This document shows positions 1 through 8,550 of a stretch of DNA of 64,000 nt, piece by piece (positions within the stretch are counted from its first letter, which is position 1; the number at the start of each line of letters is the position of its first letter). The DNA comes from Tardiphaga sp051811025 (lineage in GTDB: Bacteria > Pseudomonadota > Alphaproteobacteria > Rhizobiales > Xanthobacteraceae): NCBI RefSeq assembly GCF_051811025.1, contig NZ_JBPWQE010000001.1, positions 2,418,001 to 2,482,000 of the forward strand, in the 5' to 3' direction. The notes beneath the pieces were generated by a model. It searched no databases. It worked only from the letters and a program-made list of their open reading frames with translations, and was not told the origin of the DNA. The position numbers and the translations under genes are program-made.

Positions 1-294
1 CAGCGTCGAACTGGTCCCCATGCCGATCGTGTAGCCATCCGGCGCGGAACTCGCGACGCGTTTCATGCCGATGACGCCGGTGGCGCCGACGACATTCTCG
101 ATCACGATCTTGATGCCGTGTTCGCGCAGGATCGGGTCCAGCGCACGTGCGGCCACGTCGTTGGAGCCGCCGGCATTCCACGGCACGATGAAGGTGATGT
201 CCTTCTGCGGAAAGTTGGATTGTGCGTGAGCAGGCAGGGACCAGCATCCCAATACCAATCCGAGCGCGGCAAAGCTGACGCGTTGAACAAACAT
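1..294 (-). CDS. Bug/TctC-family solute-binding receptor, N-terminal part (cut by window edge)
   Basis: Reading the minus strand from an ATG at 294 gives a 98-residue open frame that runs off the left edge, so only the N-terminus is visible. It starts with a signal peptide ending in a PAHAQ-type cleavage site, then the family hallmarks: a beta strand with FIVPWNAGG, a D-V-A-A-R-A helix, an ENVVGATGVIG segment and SAPDGYTIGMG. These fit periplasmic receptors of the tripartite tricarboxylate transporter (Bug) family, which bind carboxylates. The gene is divergent from a GntR-type regulator at 416, and a perfect 18-bp palindrome lies between them, so it is probably controlled by that regulator. 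No TctA or TctB membrane gene is visible. The ligand cannot be told. Confidence 0.9.
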   Translation of the reverse strand, partial: MFVQRVSFAALGLVLGCWSLPAHAQSNFPQKDITFIVPWNAGGSNDVAARALDPILREHGIKIVIENVVGATGVIGMKRVASSAPDGYTIGMGTSSTL

Positions 295-314
295 TGTTTT
301 CCTCCCATTTTTGG

Positions 315-332
315 TGTTTGTTATAACAAACA
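315..332. promoter_or_regulatory. Perfect 18-bp palindrome, probable GntR-regulator operator
   Basis: TGTTTGTTATAACAAACA is its own reverse complement over all 18 positions and stands in the 121-bp gap between the divergent TctC receptor (start at 294) and the GntR/FCD regulator (start at 416). Its position just upstream of the receptor start suits repression or activation of the receptor and autoregulation. Binding by the neighbouring regulator is inferred from position only. Confidence 0.7.
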
Positions 333-415
333 TCTTTATGGGTCAATGGAACAAATAACCGCGGTTGCGGGACATGAATTTGCGGGACTCAATGGGGTGA
401 GGTAGCGAGCACAGA

Positions 416-1120
416 ATGACCGCACTGAAACGGATCGAACGCGAACCGCTCTGGGACTTGGCGCATGCGCAGCTCCGGGACGCGCTGCTGGCTGGCCGTT
501 TCGCGCCAGGCACGGTGCTGACCTTGCGCGCGCTCGCGGAGAGCTTCGGCACGTCGATCACGCCGGTGCGCGACGCAGTCACCCGGCTGGTCGCACAGGG
601 CGTGTTGCAGCAGGGCCCCCGCAATGCTGCGATCGTGCCGCATCTGACGGCGCGCGAGCTCGCCGATCTGACCGTGGTGCGCTGTGCGCTGGAGGGGCAG
701 GCGGCGCGGGAAGCCGCGGCCCGGCGCAACGCGGCGGGACTCGAACGTCTGAAGTCACTGCTGGCGACGATGCAGTCGCTGATCGCCGCAAAAAATCTCG
801 AAAGCTATCTCGATTATCACCGCCAGTTTCACTTCGAGATCTATGCGATGTCGGGCGTCCCTATCCTCGTCGAGACCATCGAGAATATGTGGCTGCGCTG
901 CGGCCCGGTGCTGTCTTTCGTGATCCCCGAATATGTCGTGCTGCTGAAGGGCTGGGATCACCACACGGCAGCGCTCAAGGCCATCGTCGCAGGCGATGCC
1001 GATGCCGCCGAGCGCGAGATCGTCGCCGATATCACCGAGGCCGCGGACTATCTCGCAAGCCTTGCCGATGCCAACGGACAGTTGCGCCGGCCACTGCGTG
1101 AGGCGCTGGCGACGTCGTAG
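416..1120 (+). CDS. GntR-family transcriptional regulator with FCD domain
   Basis: This 234-residue protein has a winged helix-turn-helix at about residues 10-75 (motifs LRDALLAGRFAPGTVL and LRALAESFGTSITPVRDAVTRL, typical of GntR proteins), then an all-helical FCD ligand-binding domain at about 85-215 with the expected DYHRQFHFEIY helix. FadR-subfamily regulators usually sense small carboxylic acids and control the catabolic or transport gene next door, here the divergent TctC receptor. The palindrome at 315-332 is the likely target. The ATG at 416 is the first start that keeps the complete DNA-binding domain. The effector is unknown. Confidence 0.93.
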   Translation: MTALKRIEREPLWDLAHAQLRDALLAGRFAPGTVLTLRALAESFGTSITPVRDAVTRLVAQGVLQQGPRNAAIVPHLTARELADLTVVRCALEGQAAREAAARRNAAGLERLKSLLATMQSLIAAKNLESYLDYHRQFHFEIYAMSGVPILVETIENMWLRCGPVLSFVIPEYVVLLKGWDHHTAALKAIVAGDADAAEREIVADITEAADYLASLADANGQLRRPLREALATS

Positions 1121-1129
1121 CTGCCGCGC

Positions 1130-1588
1130 TCACACATCCGTCCATGATGTGAACAGCGCTGCCTGACCGTGTCGCTCGCCGTTCTCGTCTCTCAGTTCCC
1201 AGACAATGCCGCCTTCGATCCAGAAGCGCCGGCCGGATTTTGCGATCCGCAACCCGCGATAATTGTCGATGAAGCCGTTGCGCGCGACGGCATCGAGCAG
1301 GCGCTGGCGCTCGTCGCGGTTCGGCGCTTCTGCCGAGAGGCGCGACGGGATGGTGATGAATTCATCCCAGCCATATTCGAAGCAGCGCTGTGCGGTTTTG
1401 TTGGCATAGACGAAGACCGGATCGGCGGCAGTATTATGTGCGAGCACCGCGAATGGTGCGTCGCTGTAGAGCCACGCTGCATCTTGCCCAGGCGCCAACA
1501 GGGGCTTCCCGACAGTGCGGAGATAACTCCCGGTGAGGAGCTTGAAGAAGGATGGATAGAGCGCGGTAGCGGGCGATTTATCAGTCAC
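1130..1588 (-). CDS. MEKHLA-domain (PAS-like) protein
   Basis: A 152-residue protein with no signal peptide or membrane segment. The sequence AAWLYSDAPFAVLAHNTAADPVFVYANKTAQRCFEY, followed by the basic stretch IPSRLSAEAPNRDERQRLL and the C-terminal FWIEGGIVWEL, matches MEKHLA-domain proteins, which resemble PAS folds and probably bind a small molecule. The stand-alone bacterial form has no assigned reaction. It ends 9 bp from the convergent GntR regulator and seems to be a single-gene unit. The family call is confident, but the role is unknown. Confidence 0.8.
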   Translation of the reverse strand: MTDKSPATALYPSFFKLLTGSYLRTVGKPLLAPGQDAAWLYSDAPFAVLAHNTAADPVFVYANKTAQRCFEYGWDEFITIPSRLSAEAPNRDERQRLLDAVARNGFIDNYRGLRIAKSGRRFWIEGGIVWELRDENGERHGQAALFTSWTDV

Positions 1589-1698
1589 GGGAATCTCGCG
1601 TCGTCGGGTGATGCGGAGATAGAAGATGCGTTCGTATCTAACATCGTCACCAAACGCGGTGCTGAACTACCTTGGATGCATATGTTGGCTGGTGAGAT

Positions 1699-2253
1699 CT
1701 ATTGCGTTGCCATTGCGATCAGACGGCTGCGCAGCTTCTCCCGGTCCATGCGTAAATCCGCAGGCAACTGCTGTAGGTCAGCAAGCCAGACGCCATCGGC
1801 AGCGTAGCGGACGATCTCAAGCTGCGGCGCTGCATCCGTGTCGTGATGGCGCGCGAGGCGCGCGCGCAGCCAGTCGGACCATTGCTTGCGTGCGACCGGC
1901 TCGGTGAGCAGCGCGACGCAAGTGGATTCGAGGGCAGGTGCAAACTCCGCCATCGCGAATGTCGCGACGATATAGGCACGGGTGAAGCAACCGTAACCTT
2001 GGCCATCCTGTGCGAGCGTTGCTTCGATGGCGGCGTCGAATTTGTCGATCTGATCCTTGAGGACCGCGTCGATCAGTTTCTCCTTGCTGGGGAAGTGATG
2101 AAACAGACCACCCTTGGTGACACCGGCCGCATCGGCAACGGCCTGCACCGTGACGGCCTGTAGGCCGCGTTCGATGGCGAGGCGCGCGGCGCAATCGATC
2201 AGTGTGCGTCGGACCAGTTCAGGTTGTTTCTTGCGTTCATAGGCTTCGTTCAT
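1699..2253 (-). CDS. TetR-family repressor of the adjacent RND efflux operon
   Basis: A 184-residue TetR protein. The N-terminal HTH lies at about residues 12-58 (LIDCAARLAIERGLQAVTVQAVADAAGVTKGGLFHHFPSKEKLI), and the rest is a helical ligand domain. It is divergent from an RND adaptor and pump pair, the usual arrangement for AcrR-like local repressors. The 213-bp gap holds a promoter-like TTGTAA-17-TATGTT overlapped by a 20-bp near-palindrome (2345-2364), the probable operator. The regulator would be released by a pump substrate; the inducer cannot be read from sequence. Confidence 0.9.
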   Translation of the reverse strand: MNEAYERKKQPELVRRTLIDCAARLAIERGLQAVTVQAVADAAGVTKGGLFHHFPSKEKLIDAVLKDQIDKFDAAIEATLAQDGQGYGCFTRAYIVATFAMAEFAPALESTCVALLTEPVARKQWSDWLRARLARHHDTDAAPQLEIVRYAADGVWLADLQQLPADLRMDREKLRSRLIAMATQ

Positions 2254-2335
2254 GGGATCATCTGGCCGAGCGGTATCTGCACTGGCAAGCGCAATCCGCG
2301 GCTCAGCGGGCTCTGCTGCGATGCAAAATATCTGG

Positions 2336-2364
2336 TTGTAAAGAAACCGACCGCGCGGTATGTT
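2336..2364 (+). promoter_or_regulatory. Candidate promoter and TetR operator of the RND operon
   Basis: A -35-like TTGTAA (2336-2341) is separated by 17 bp from a -10-like TATGTT (2359-2364). An imperfect palindrome at 2345-2364 (core ACCGCGCGGT at 2350-2359, outer arms AAC/GTT, two mismatched pairs) covers the spacer and the -10 box. A TetR repressor bound here would block transcription toward the adaptor gene. The overlap is visible; the function is inferred. Confidence 0.5.
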
Positions 2365-2466
2365 CTAAACCTGACTCCGCGAGTCGAACGTGTTTTGGGG
2401 CCGTCCGTGCCGCTACGGGATGCCGGTCCGATCCAATCAATGGTGACATAAGTGTTTGAGAAGTCG

Positions 2467-3612
2467 ATGTTTTATGTCCGTTCCGTCGTAGCATTGGCGC
2501 TGGTCTTGGTGCTGACGGGCTGCGGCGAAGGCAAGCAGACAGGATCTGACCAAGCAGCGCCAGCAACGGTAGTCAGTGTCGTGACCGTGGCGCCCGAGAC
2601 GTTGCGGATCGTCAATGATCTGCCGGGCCGTATTGCGCCGACACGGATTGCCGAGGTGCGGCCCCGGGTTGCGGGCATCCTGATCGAGCGCGTGTTCAAG
2701 CAGGGGACGATCGTGCGCGAGGGCGATGTGCTGTATCGCATCGATCCAGCGCCCTTCCGCGTACGTGTGAACAGCGCCAAGGCAGCGCTGCAGCGCGCCG
2801 AAGCTACCCGCGTGCTCGCGAAACAGCAGGCCGAGCGACAGACGCAGCTCAAGGAGCGTGACGTCACCACCGGCCAGCTCTATGACCGCGCCGTTGCCGA
2901 GCTTGCGCAGGCCGAGGCCGATGAAGCTTCCGCCCGTGCAGGGTTGGAAGCTGCGCAACTGGATCTGCAATATACGGAAGTCCGCGCGCCAATCACCGGA
3001 CGCATCGGGCGGGCCCTGATCACCGAAGGAGCGCTCGTGACCGTGGGCGGCGCCGAGAGCCTTGCCACGATCCAGCAACTCGAACCCGTCTATGCCGACT
3101 TTACGCAATCTGCGAACGAACTTCTGACGTTGAAGCGTGCCGCGCAGGCGAGTTCTAGAGAGCAGGGTGTTGCCGCGGCAGATGTCCGGCTCAAATTCGA
3201 CGATGGCTCGGAATATGCCCAACAAGGTCGCCTGCTGTTCTCCGAAGCTGCGGTGGATGCAACGACGGGGCAAATCACCCTGCGCGGTGAATTCCCCAAT
3301 CCCGATGGCGATCTGCTGCCCGGCATGTATGTGCGCGTGCAGATCGTACAGGGCGAGCAGAAGGACGCACTGTCGGTGCCCGAGCGCGCGTTGCAGCGCG
3401 ATCCCGGCGGTCAGGCGCAGCTTTATGTGATCAATGCCGAGCGAAAGGCCGAACTGCGCAGCGTGACACCGTCGCGTCTCGTCAACGGTCGCTGGATCAT
3501 CAAGAGCGGCCTCAATGCGGGCGACAGCGTTGTCGTGGAAGGCTTCCAGACGCTGGCGCCTGGCGCGTTGGTCGACCCAAAGCCGTGGCGCAGCCAGACG
3601 GCAGCGAAGTAA
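2467..3612 (+). CDS. RND efflux periplasmic adaptor (AcrA/MexA type)
   Basis: The membrane-fusion subunit of a tripartite multidrug efflux pump. The N-terminus carries a lipoprotein signal ending in LTGC, so the protein is probably lipid-anchored in the inner membrane facing the periplasm. The order is the usual one: beta-barrel and lipoyl half (APETLRIVNDLPGRIAP, RPRVAGIL), an alpha-helical hairpin at about residues 95-165 (AALQRAEATRVLAKQQAERQ), the second lipoyl half (VRAPITGRIGRALITEGALV) and the membrane-proximal domain. A GTG at 2452 is an alternative start five codons upstream; the ATG at 2467 gives the cleaner signal peptide. It is followed 11 bp later by the pump gene. No outer-membrane TolC gene is adjacent, so a genomic TolC is probably shared. 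Confidence 0.93.
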   Translation: MFYVRSVVALALVLVLTGCGEGKQTGSDQAAPATVVSVVTVAPETLRIVNDLPGRIAPTRIAEVRPRVAGILIERVFKQGTIVREGDVLYRIDPAPFRVRVNSAKAALQRAEATRVLAKQQAERQTQLKERDVTTGQLYDRAVAELAQAEADEASARAGLEAAQLDLQYTEVRAPITGRIGRALITEGALVTVGGAESLATIQQLEPVYADFTQSANELLTLKRAAQASSREQGVAAADVRLKFDDGSEYAQQGRLLFSEAAVDATTGQITLRGEFPNPDGDLLPGMYVRVQIVQGEQKDALSVPERALQRDPGGQAQLYVINAERKAELRSVTPSRLVNGRWIIKSGLNAGDSVVVEGFQTLAPGALVDPKPWRSQTAAK

Positions 3613-3623
3613 GGCGCGCGCAG

Positions 3624-6600
3624 ATGTCCGATTTCTTCATCGCGCGGCCGATCTTTGCTTGGGTGGTCGCCATCTTCATCATGATCGCCGGTGCGCTGGC
3701 GATTCCGAATTTGCCAGTCGCGCAATATCCGAACATCGCACCGCCGCGCATCGCGATCTCCACCAATTATCCCGGCGCGTCGTCTGAGGAGATCTACCAG
3801 GGCGTCACGCGGCTGATCGAGGATCAGCTCAACGGCATTCCCGGCCTGATGTATTTCGAGTCGACTGCGGATGCGACCGGCGCGATTCAGATCGATGTCA
3901 CGTTCCAGCCGGGCACGACCATCGCGCAGGCGACGGTGGACGTGCAGAACCGTATCCGTCGCGTGGAGTCGCGGCTGCCGCGCGCGGTGACCCAGCAGGG
4001 CATCATCGTCGAGGAAGGTTCGATCGCGTTCCTGTTGTTCATCTCCATGCAGTCCACCGATGGCTCGATCGACAGTATCGGCCTCGGCGACTACATCACG
4101 CGCAATGTGCTCAGCGAAATCCGCCGTGTGACGGGTGTCGGCAAGGCGCAGCTATTCGGCACCCAGCGCTCGATGCGCGTCTGGCTCGATCCGGACAAGA
4201 TGCTCGGCCTCGGTCTCACATCGGCGGACATTGCGGCCGCGATCACGGCGCAGAATGCACAGGTATCGGCAGGGCGCATCGGCGCGACGCCGAACCCGAT
4301 CTCGCAGGAAGTCTCGGCGCCGGTGCTGGTGAAGGGACAACTCGGCACGCCCGACGAGTTCGCTGCCATCGTGCTGCGGGCCAATCGCGACGGATCGTCG
4401 GTGCGGTTGCGCGACGTGGCGCGGGTCGAGGTCGGCGGCGAGGACTATAATTTTGCCAGTCGTCTGAATGGCAAGGCGGCAGCGGCCATCGGCGTGCAGA
4501 TGTCGGCAACCGGCAACGCGCTGGCGACCTCCGAGGCGGTCAATGCCAAGATGAAGGAGCTCGCGAAGTTCTTTCCGAAGGGGCTGACCTACGAGATCCC
4601 CTATGACACGACGCCTTTCGTCAAGGCGTCGATCGAGAAGGTGCTGCACACGCTGGCGGAGGCGATCGGTCTCGTCTTCATCGTGATGTTCCTGTTCCTG
4701 CAGAACATCCGCTACACGCTGATCCCGACCATCGTGGTGCCGATCGCGCTGCTTGGTACTTGCGCGGTAATGTTCGCGACGGGCTTCTCGATCAATGTGC
4801 TCACCATGTTCGCTATGGTGCTGGCGATCGGCATTCTGGTTGATGACGCCATCGTCGTGGTGGAGAATGTCGAGCGGCTCATGGCGCAGGAGGGCCTGTC
4901 GCCACGAGAGGCGACGCGCAAGGCCATGAAGCAGATCAGCGGCGCCATAGTCGGCATCACGCTGGTGCTGACGGCGGTGTTCGTGCCGATGGCGTTCTTT
5001 CCGGGCGCGGTCGGCATCATCTACCGGCAGTTCAGTCTGACCATGGTGGTATCGATCCTGTTCTCAGGCTTCTTGGCACTGACGCTGACGCCGGCGCTAT
5101 GCGCCACGTTCCTGAAGCCGATCGCCAAGGGGCATCACGAGAAGGGCGGCTTCTTCGGCTGGTTCAATCGCAGATTTGACACGCTGGCGGGACGTTATCG
5201 GTCGTCTGTCGCGTGGGCGACCGGTCGCACCGGACGCATCATGGTGGTCTATCTCGTGCTGCTGGTCGGGCTCGGCTGGGCTTATGTGCGGCTACCGTCC
5301 GGCTTCCTGCCGACCGAGGACCAGGGCTATGTGATCGTCGATATCCAGGCGCCACCGGAAGCGAGCCAGACGCGCACGCTGGAGTCGGTGAAGCAGGTCG
5401 AGACTGTGTTCATGAAGGAGGAGGGTGTCGCCAGCGTATTCTCGGTGCTGGGATTCAGCTTCTCCGGTAACGGCCTCAGCTCCGGCATCGCATTCCCGAC
5501 GCTGAAGGACTGGAGCGAGCGCGCGACGAAGGATGCCGCACCAGCCATCGTCAACCGTACCAATGCCGAATTCGCCAAGATCGGCGATGCGACCGCGTTT
5601 GCGCTGTCGCCGCCGCCGATCGAGGGCCTCGGCAATTCCACCGGCTTCACCTTCCGCCTGCAGGACCGCAGCAACCGCGGCTCCGCCGCGTTGTCCGCTG
5701 CGGCCAGCCAGTTGATGGCGGCGGGAGCCAAGAGTGCCGTGCTGGTCGGGCTTCGCATCGAAGGCCTGTCCAATTCGGCGCAACTCAATCTCGTCATCGA
5801 CCGCGAGAAAGCTAACACGTTCGGCGTCTCTTTTGCCGATATCAACACGACGGTCTCGGCCAGCCTCGGCTCGTCCTATGTCAACGACTTCCCCAATGCA
5901 GGCCGCATGCAGCGCGTCACCGTGCAGGCGGAGGACAACCGGCGTATGCAGGCCGACGATCTGCTGAAACTGAACGTCCGCAATGCCAGCGGCGGCATGG
6001 TGCCGCTGTCGGCCTTCGCGCGCACCGAATGGGCGAAGGGGCCGGTGCAGGTGGTCGGGTTCAACGGTTATCCGTCGATCCGCATCGCCGGCGATGCCGC
6101 GCCGGGTCATTCGTCCGGCGACGCCATCAAGGAGATGGAGCGGCTGGTCGCGCAACTGCCCGATGGCTTCGGCTATCAATGGGCGGGGCAGTCCCAGCAG
6201 GAGATCGAGTCAGGCAATCAGGCGCCGTTCCTGCTTGGGCTCAGCGTGCTGTTCGTGTTCCTTCTGCTCGCTGCGCTCTATGAGAGCTGGTCGATTCCGC
6301 TGTCGGTGATGCTGGTGGTGCCGCTCGGTATCATCGGATCACTGCTCGCGGTGATGCTGCGGGACATGCCGAACGACATCTATTTCAAGGTCGGCCTCAT
6401 CGCCATCATCGGTTTGTCAGCGAAGAATGCGATTCTGATCGTGGAATTCGCCAGGGAGTTGCATGCCGAGGGCAAGTCGCTGCGCGAGGCGGCGATCGAG
6501 GCAGCATTCATCCGCTTCCGGCCGATCCTGATGACCTCACTGGCTTTCATTCTCGGCGTGACGCCGCTGGCGATCGCGACCGGCGCCAGCGCCGGTAGCC

Positions 6601-6785
6601 AGAACGCCATCGGCACGGGCGTGCTTGGAGGAATGATCTCGGCCACCGTGCTCGCGGTGCTGTTCGTGCCGGTGTTCTACGTGTTCGTGCTGAAGCGCAT
6701 GCCCGCGAAATCGGCCCGACGCGGTTCTGAGGATGAAGAGGCGGCGGCGCCCCATGACGGCACGCCGCGTCCGACCACGATGTAG
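3624..6785 (+). CDS. RND multidrug efflux permease (AcrB/HAE1 type)
   Basis: A 1053-residue inner-membrane proton-driven exporter of normal AcrB length. The start at 3624 gives MSDFFIARPIFAWVVA, the classic first transmembrane helix; the frame is open 13 codons further upstream, but that stretch overlaps the adaptor's end. The proton-relay helix contains GILVDDAIVVVENVER with the paired Asp residues of drug-transporting HAE1 pumps, and the periplasmic porter and docking domains are complete (for example GTTIAQATVDVQNRI and FPTEDQGYVIVDIQAP-like segments). The second half repeats the twelve-helix plan (SVLFVFLLLAALYESWSIPLSV, GLSAKNAILIVEFA). It forms an operon with the adaptor and is probably repressed by the divergent TetR protein. 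The substrate is unknown. Confidence 0.95.
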   Translation: MSDFFIARPIFAWVVAIFIMIAGALAIPNLPVAQYPNIAPPRIAISTNYPGASSEEIYQGVTRLIEDQLNGIPGLMYFESTADATGAIQIDVTFQPGTTIAQATVDVQNRIRRVESRLPRAVTQQGIIVEEGSIAFLLFISMQSTDGSIDSIGLGDYITRNVLSEIRRVTGVGKAQLFGTQRSMRVWLDPDKMLGLGLTSADIAAAITAQNAQVSAGRIGATPNPISQEVSAPVLVKGQLGTPDEFAAIVLRANRDGSSVRLRDVARVEVGGEDYNFASRLNGKAAAAIGVQMSATGNALATSEAVNAKMKELAKFFPKGLTYEIPYDTTPFVKASIEKVLHTLAEAIGLVFIVMFLFLQNIRYTLIPTIVVPIALLGTCAVMFATGFSINVLTMFAMVLAIGILVDDAIVVVENVERLMAQEGLSPREATRKAMKQISGAIVGITLVLTAVFVPMAFFPGAVGIIYRQFSLTMVVSILFSGFLALTLTPALCATFLKPIAKGHHEKGGFFGWFNRRFDTLAGRYRSSVAWATGRTGRIMVVYLVLLVGLGWAYVRLPSGFLPTEDQGYVIVDIQAPPEASQTRTLESVKQVETVFMKEEGVASVFSVLGFSFSGNGLSSGIAFPTLKDWSERATKDAAPAIVNRTNAEFAKIGDATAFALSPPPIEGLGNSTGFTFRLQDRSNRGSAALSAAASQLMAAGAKSAVLVGLRIEGLSNSAQLNLVIDREKANTFGVSFADINTTVSASLGSSYVNDFPNAGRMQRVTVQAEDNRRMQADDLLKLNVRNASGGMVPLSAFARTEWAKGPVQVVGFNGYPSIRIAGDAAPGHSSGDAIKEMERLVAQLPDGFGYQWAGQSQQEIESGNQAPFLLGLSVLFVFLLLAALYESWSIPLSVMLVVPLGIIGSLLAVMLRDMPNDIYFKVGLIAIIGLSAKNAILIVEFARELHAEGKSLREAAIEAAFIRFRPILMTSLAFILGVTPLAIATGASAGSQNAIGTGVLGGMISATVLAVLFVPVFYVFVLKRMPAKSARRGSEDEEAAAPHDGTPRPTTM

Positions 6786-6794
6786 GAGTCGAGC

Positions 6795-7049
6795 ATGCGC
6801 CGCATGGCTTACGAACGGGATCTCGAGCCGGCCTGGCTCAACTACGGCGATCGCGTGCGCATGAATGCGTTCGGGCTGGAGCGGCACCCGACCTATGGTA
6901 GCCGCGAGGGCATCATCGTCGGCATGGGTACGCCAAGCAGCGTGCGCGTGAAATTCGATGACCGTGTCACCGTCCAGGCGATTCATCGCGATTATCTCGA
7001 ACGCGTGTCCGGTAAATCCGGAGCGGCCAGCACCGGGCGTGCGTCATGA
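6795..7049 (+). CDS. Small conserved protein, KOW/SH3-like fold; paralogue of the gene at 24571
   Basis: An 84-residue soluble protein that I cannot assign to a named family. Residues about 17-72 follow the pattern G-x-R-V-R-M, then G-x-E-R-H-P-x-Y-G, then IVGxGxPSSxRVKFDxR, then QAIHRDYLExV. This suggests a small beta-barrel similar to KOW/SH3 domains, which often contact RNA or proteins. A second copy of the same pattern is encoded at 24571-24849. It starts 9 bp after the RND permease and its stop overlaps the next gene's start (ATGA at 7046), so it is translated as part of the efflux operon. It may be an accessory or regulatory protein, but no function is established. Confidence 0.75.
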   Translation: MRRMAYERDLEPAWLNYGDRVRMNAFGLERHPTYGSREGIIVGMGTPSSVRVKFDDRVTVQAIHRDYLERVSGKSGAASTGRAS

Positions 7050-7375
7050 CCTATGCCTATCTCACCATCGCCATCCTGTGCGAAGTGGTTGCCACCAGCT
7101 TCCTCAAGCTCTCCGATGGCTTCAGCAAACCGGTGCCGTCGCTGGTGACGGTGGCGGGCTATGCCGTGTCATTCTATTTTCTGTCCATCGCCTTGCGCGA
7201 CATCCCGACCGGCGTTGCCTACGCGATCTGGTCCGGCGTCGGCGTCGTACTGGTGACCGGAATCGCCTGGGCTTTTCAGGGGCAGAAGCTCGATCCGGCA
7301 GCGCTGTGCGGTCTCGGCCTGATCGTCTCCGGCGTGATCGTGATCAACCTGTTCTCGAACGCCACGGTGCATTGA
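7046..7375 (+). CDS. Small multidrug resistance (SMR) family exporter
   Basis: A 109-residue protein with four transmembrane helices, the normal SMR length. Helix 1 carries the essential glutamate (YLTIAILCEVVATSFLK, Glu13), the site where proton and cationic drug compete in EmrE. The later helices show YAVSFYFLSIALRDIPTGVAYAIWSGVG and the GLIVSGVIVINL end typical of QacE/EmrE/Gdx-type proteins. The start overlaps the preceding gene by 4 bp, so it is co-translated downstream of an RND pump and the locus combines two export systems. Whether it exports quaternary ammonium compounds or guanidinium cannot be decided. Confidence 0.93.
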   Translation: MTYAYLTIAILCEVVATSFLKLSDGFSKPVPSLVTVAGYAVSFYFLSIALRDIPTGVAYAIWSGVGVVLVTGIAWAFQGQKLDPAALCGLGLIVSGVIVINLFSNATVH

Positions 7376-7380
7376 TTCAC

Positions 7381-7400
7381 CGGGACGGCAACGTCCCGTT
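7381..7400 (+). terminator. Possible weak terminator after the SMR gene
   Basis: CGGGACG and CGTCCCG form a 7-bp stem around a GCAA tetraloop (7381-7398) just after the SMR stop, followed by only two T residues. It could end or attenuate the efflux transcript. The missing T-run keeps confidence low. Confidence 0.35.
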
Positions 7401-7536
7401 GGTCGATTGCGCGTCCCGTGTAATCCGATAGCTGCCCGGCTTATTTAGTCGTCGCATCGGCTGGGCTCTTGTTTTAGCCTCTCCCGAAAATGCCGTTCCA
7501 GGTGCAAGCCCAATGGACCGGCGCAAGGGAGAAAAC

Positions 7537-8520
7537 GTGAGCAACAACAAGAAGGGGCGATGGGTTTCCATCGCTGCGGCCTTTGCCGCATCGCTGTTCG
7601 CCGCAGCACCAGGGCAGGCGCAGCAATATCCCGATCGCAACATCACGATGGTCGTGCCATTTCCGCCCGGCGGAACGACCGATATCGTCGCGCGCATCCT
7701 CACTGAACAGCTCAGCACCGAACTCGGCAAGCAGGTGATGATCGAGAACCGCGGCGGCGCCAGCACCTCGATTGGTGCGCAAGTCGTGGCCGGTGCCGAC
7801 AAGGATGGTTACACGCTGCTATTCGCCAGTGCGACGACCTTCACGACGAACCCGCACCTGTTGGCCTCCATCAAATACAAGCTGGAGGATTTCGCGCCGG
7901 TTGCGATGGTGGTGAAGGTGCCGTTTGCCTTCGTCGTGAAGAAGGACTTTCCGGCCGCCGACGTCGCGGCGTTTCGTGCCTATGCGCTGGCCAATCCGAG
8001 CAAGGTCAACAACGCCACCAACGGACCGGGCAGCACGGTGCACCTGATGGGGGAGATCGTGGCCCGCGGACTCGGCGTGAAGCTGCAGCATGTTCACTAT
8101 CGCGGTGCTGCGCCGGCGATGAACGACATGCTTGCGGGCATCGTCGACAGCAATGTGGAAGCGTTGACCAATACGGTGTCGAACCACAAGGCCGGTATGT
8201 ACCGCGCGCTGGCCGTCTTGTCCGAGGAGCGCCTTCCACAATTGCCTGATGTGCCGACCTTCAAGGAGCTCGGATTTCCCTCGATCGTCGGCGCGACATG
8301 GTTCGCGGTTTTCGCGCCCGCGGGTACGCCGCAGCCTGCACTGGACAGGCTGAGCGCCGCCATCACCCGCATCGTCAGGACGCCGGAATTTGCAAGGAAG
8401 ATGGAGCCGATCGGCAATCAGCCGTGGCCGATGACGCCGGCGGAACTCGAAACTCATGTGAAGAGCGAGCGCGACCGCCTGGGCAAGCTCATTCGCGAAG
8501 CCAACATCACGGTCGACTGA
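7537..8520 (+). CDS. Bug/TctC-family solute-binding receptor
   Basis: A periplasmic receptor of the tripartite tricarboxylate transporter family, 327 residues from the preferred start. GTG at 7537 is chosen because AAGGGAG stands at ideal distance upstream; an in-frame ATG at 7513 would place a charged segment before the signal peptide. Features are a signal peptide (ending APGQAQ), YPDRNITMVVPFPPGGTTDIVARIL, IENRGGASTSIGAQVV and the later VHYRGAAPAMNDMLAG loop, which shapes the ligand pocket. It is followed 30 bp later by a class II aldolase-like gene on the same strand, suggesting uptake and use of a hydroxy- or sugar acid. No TctAB partner is present. Confidence 0.92.
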   Translation: MSNNKKGRWVSIAAAFAASLFAAAPGQAQQYPDRNITMVVPFPPGGTTDIVARILTEQLSTELGKQVMIENRGGASTSIGAQVVAGADKDGYTLLFASATTFTTNPHLLASIKYKLEDFAPVAMVVKVPFAFVVKKDFPAADVAAFRAYALANPSKVNNATNGPGSTVHLMGEIVARGLGVKLQHVHYRGAAPAMNDMLAGIVDSNVEALTNTVSNHKAGMYRALAVLSEERLPQLPDVPTFKELGFPSIVGATWFAVFAPAGTPQPALDRLSAAITRIVRTPEFARKMEPIGNQPWPMTPAELETHVKSERDRLGKLIREANITVD

Positions 8521-8550
8521 CCGCTTGAACAAGATCAAGGGAGAACATCA

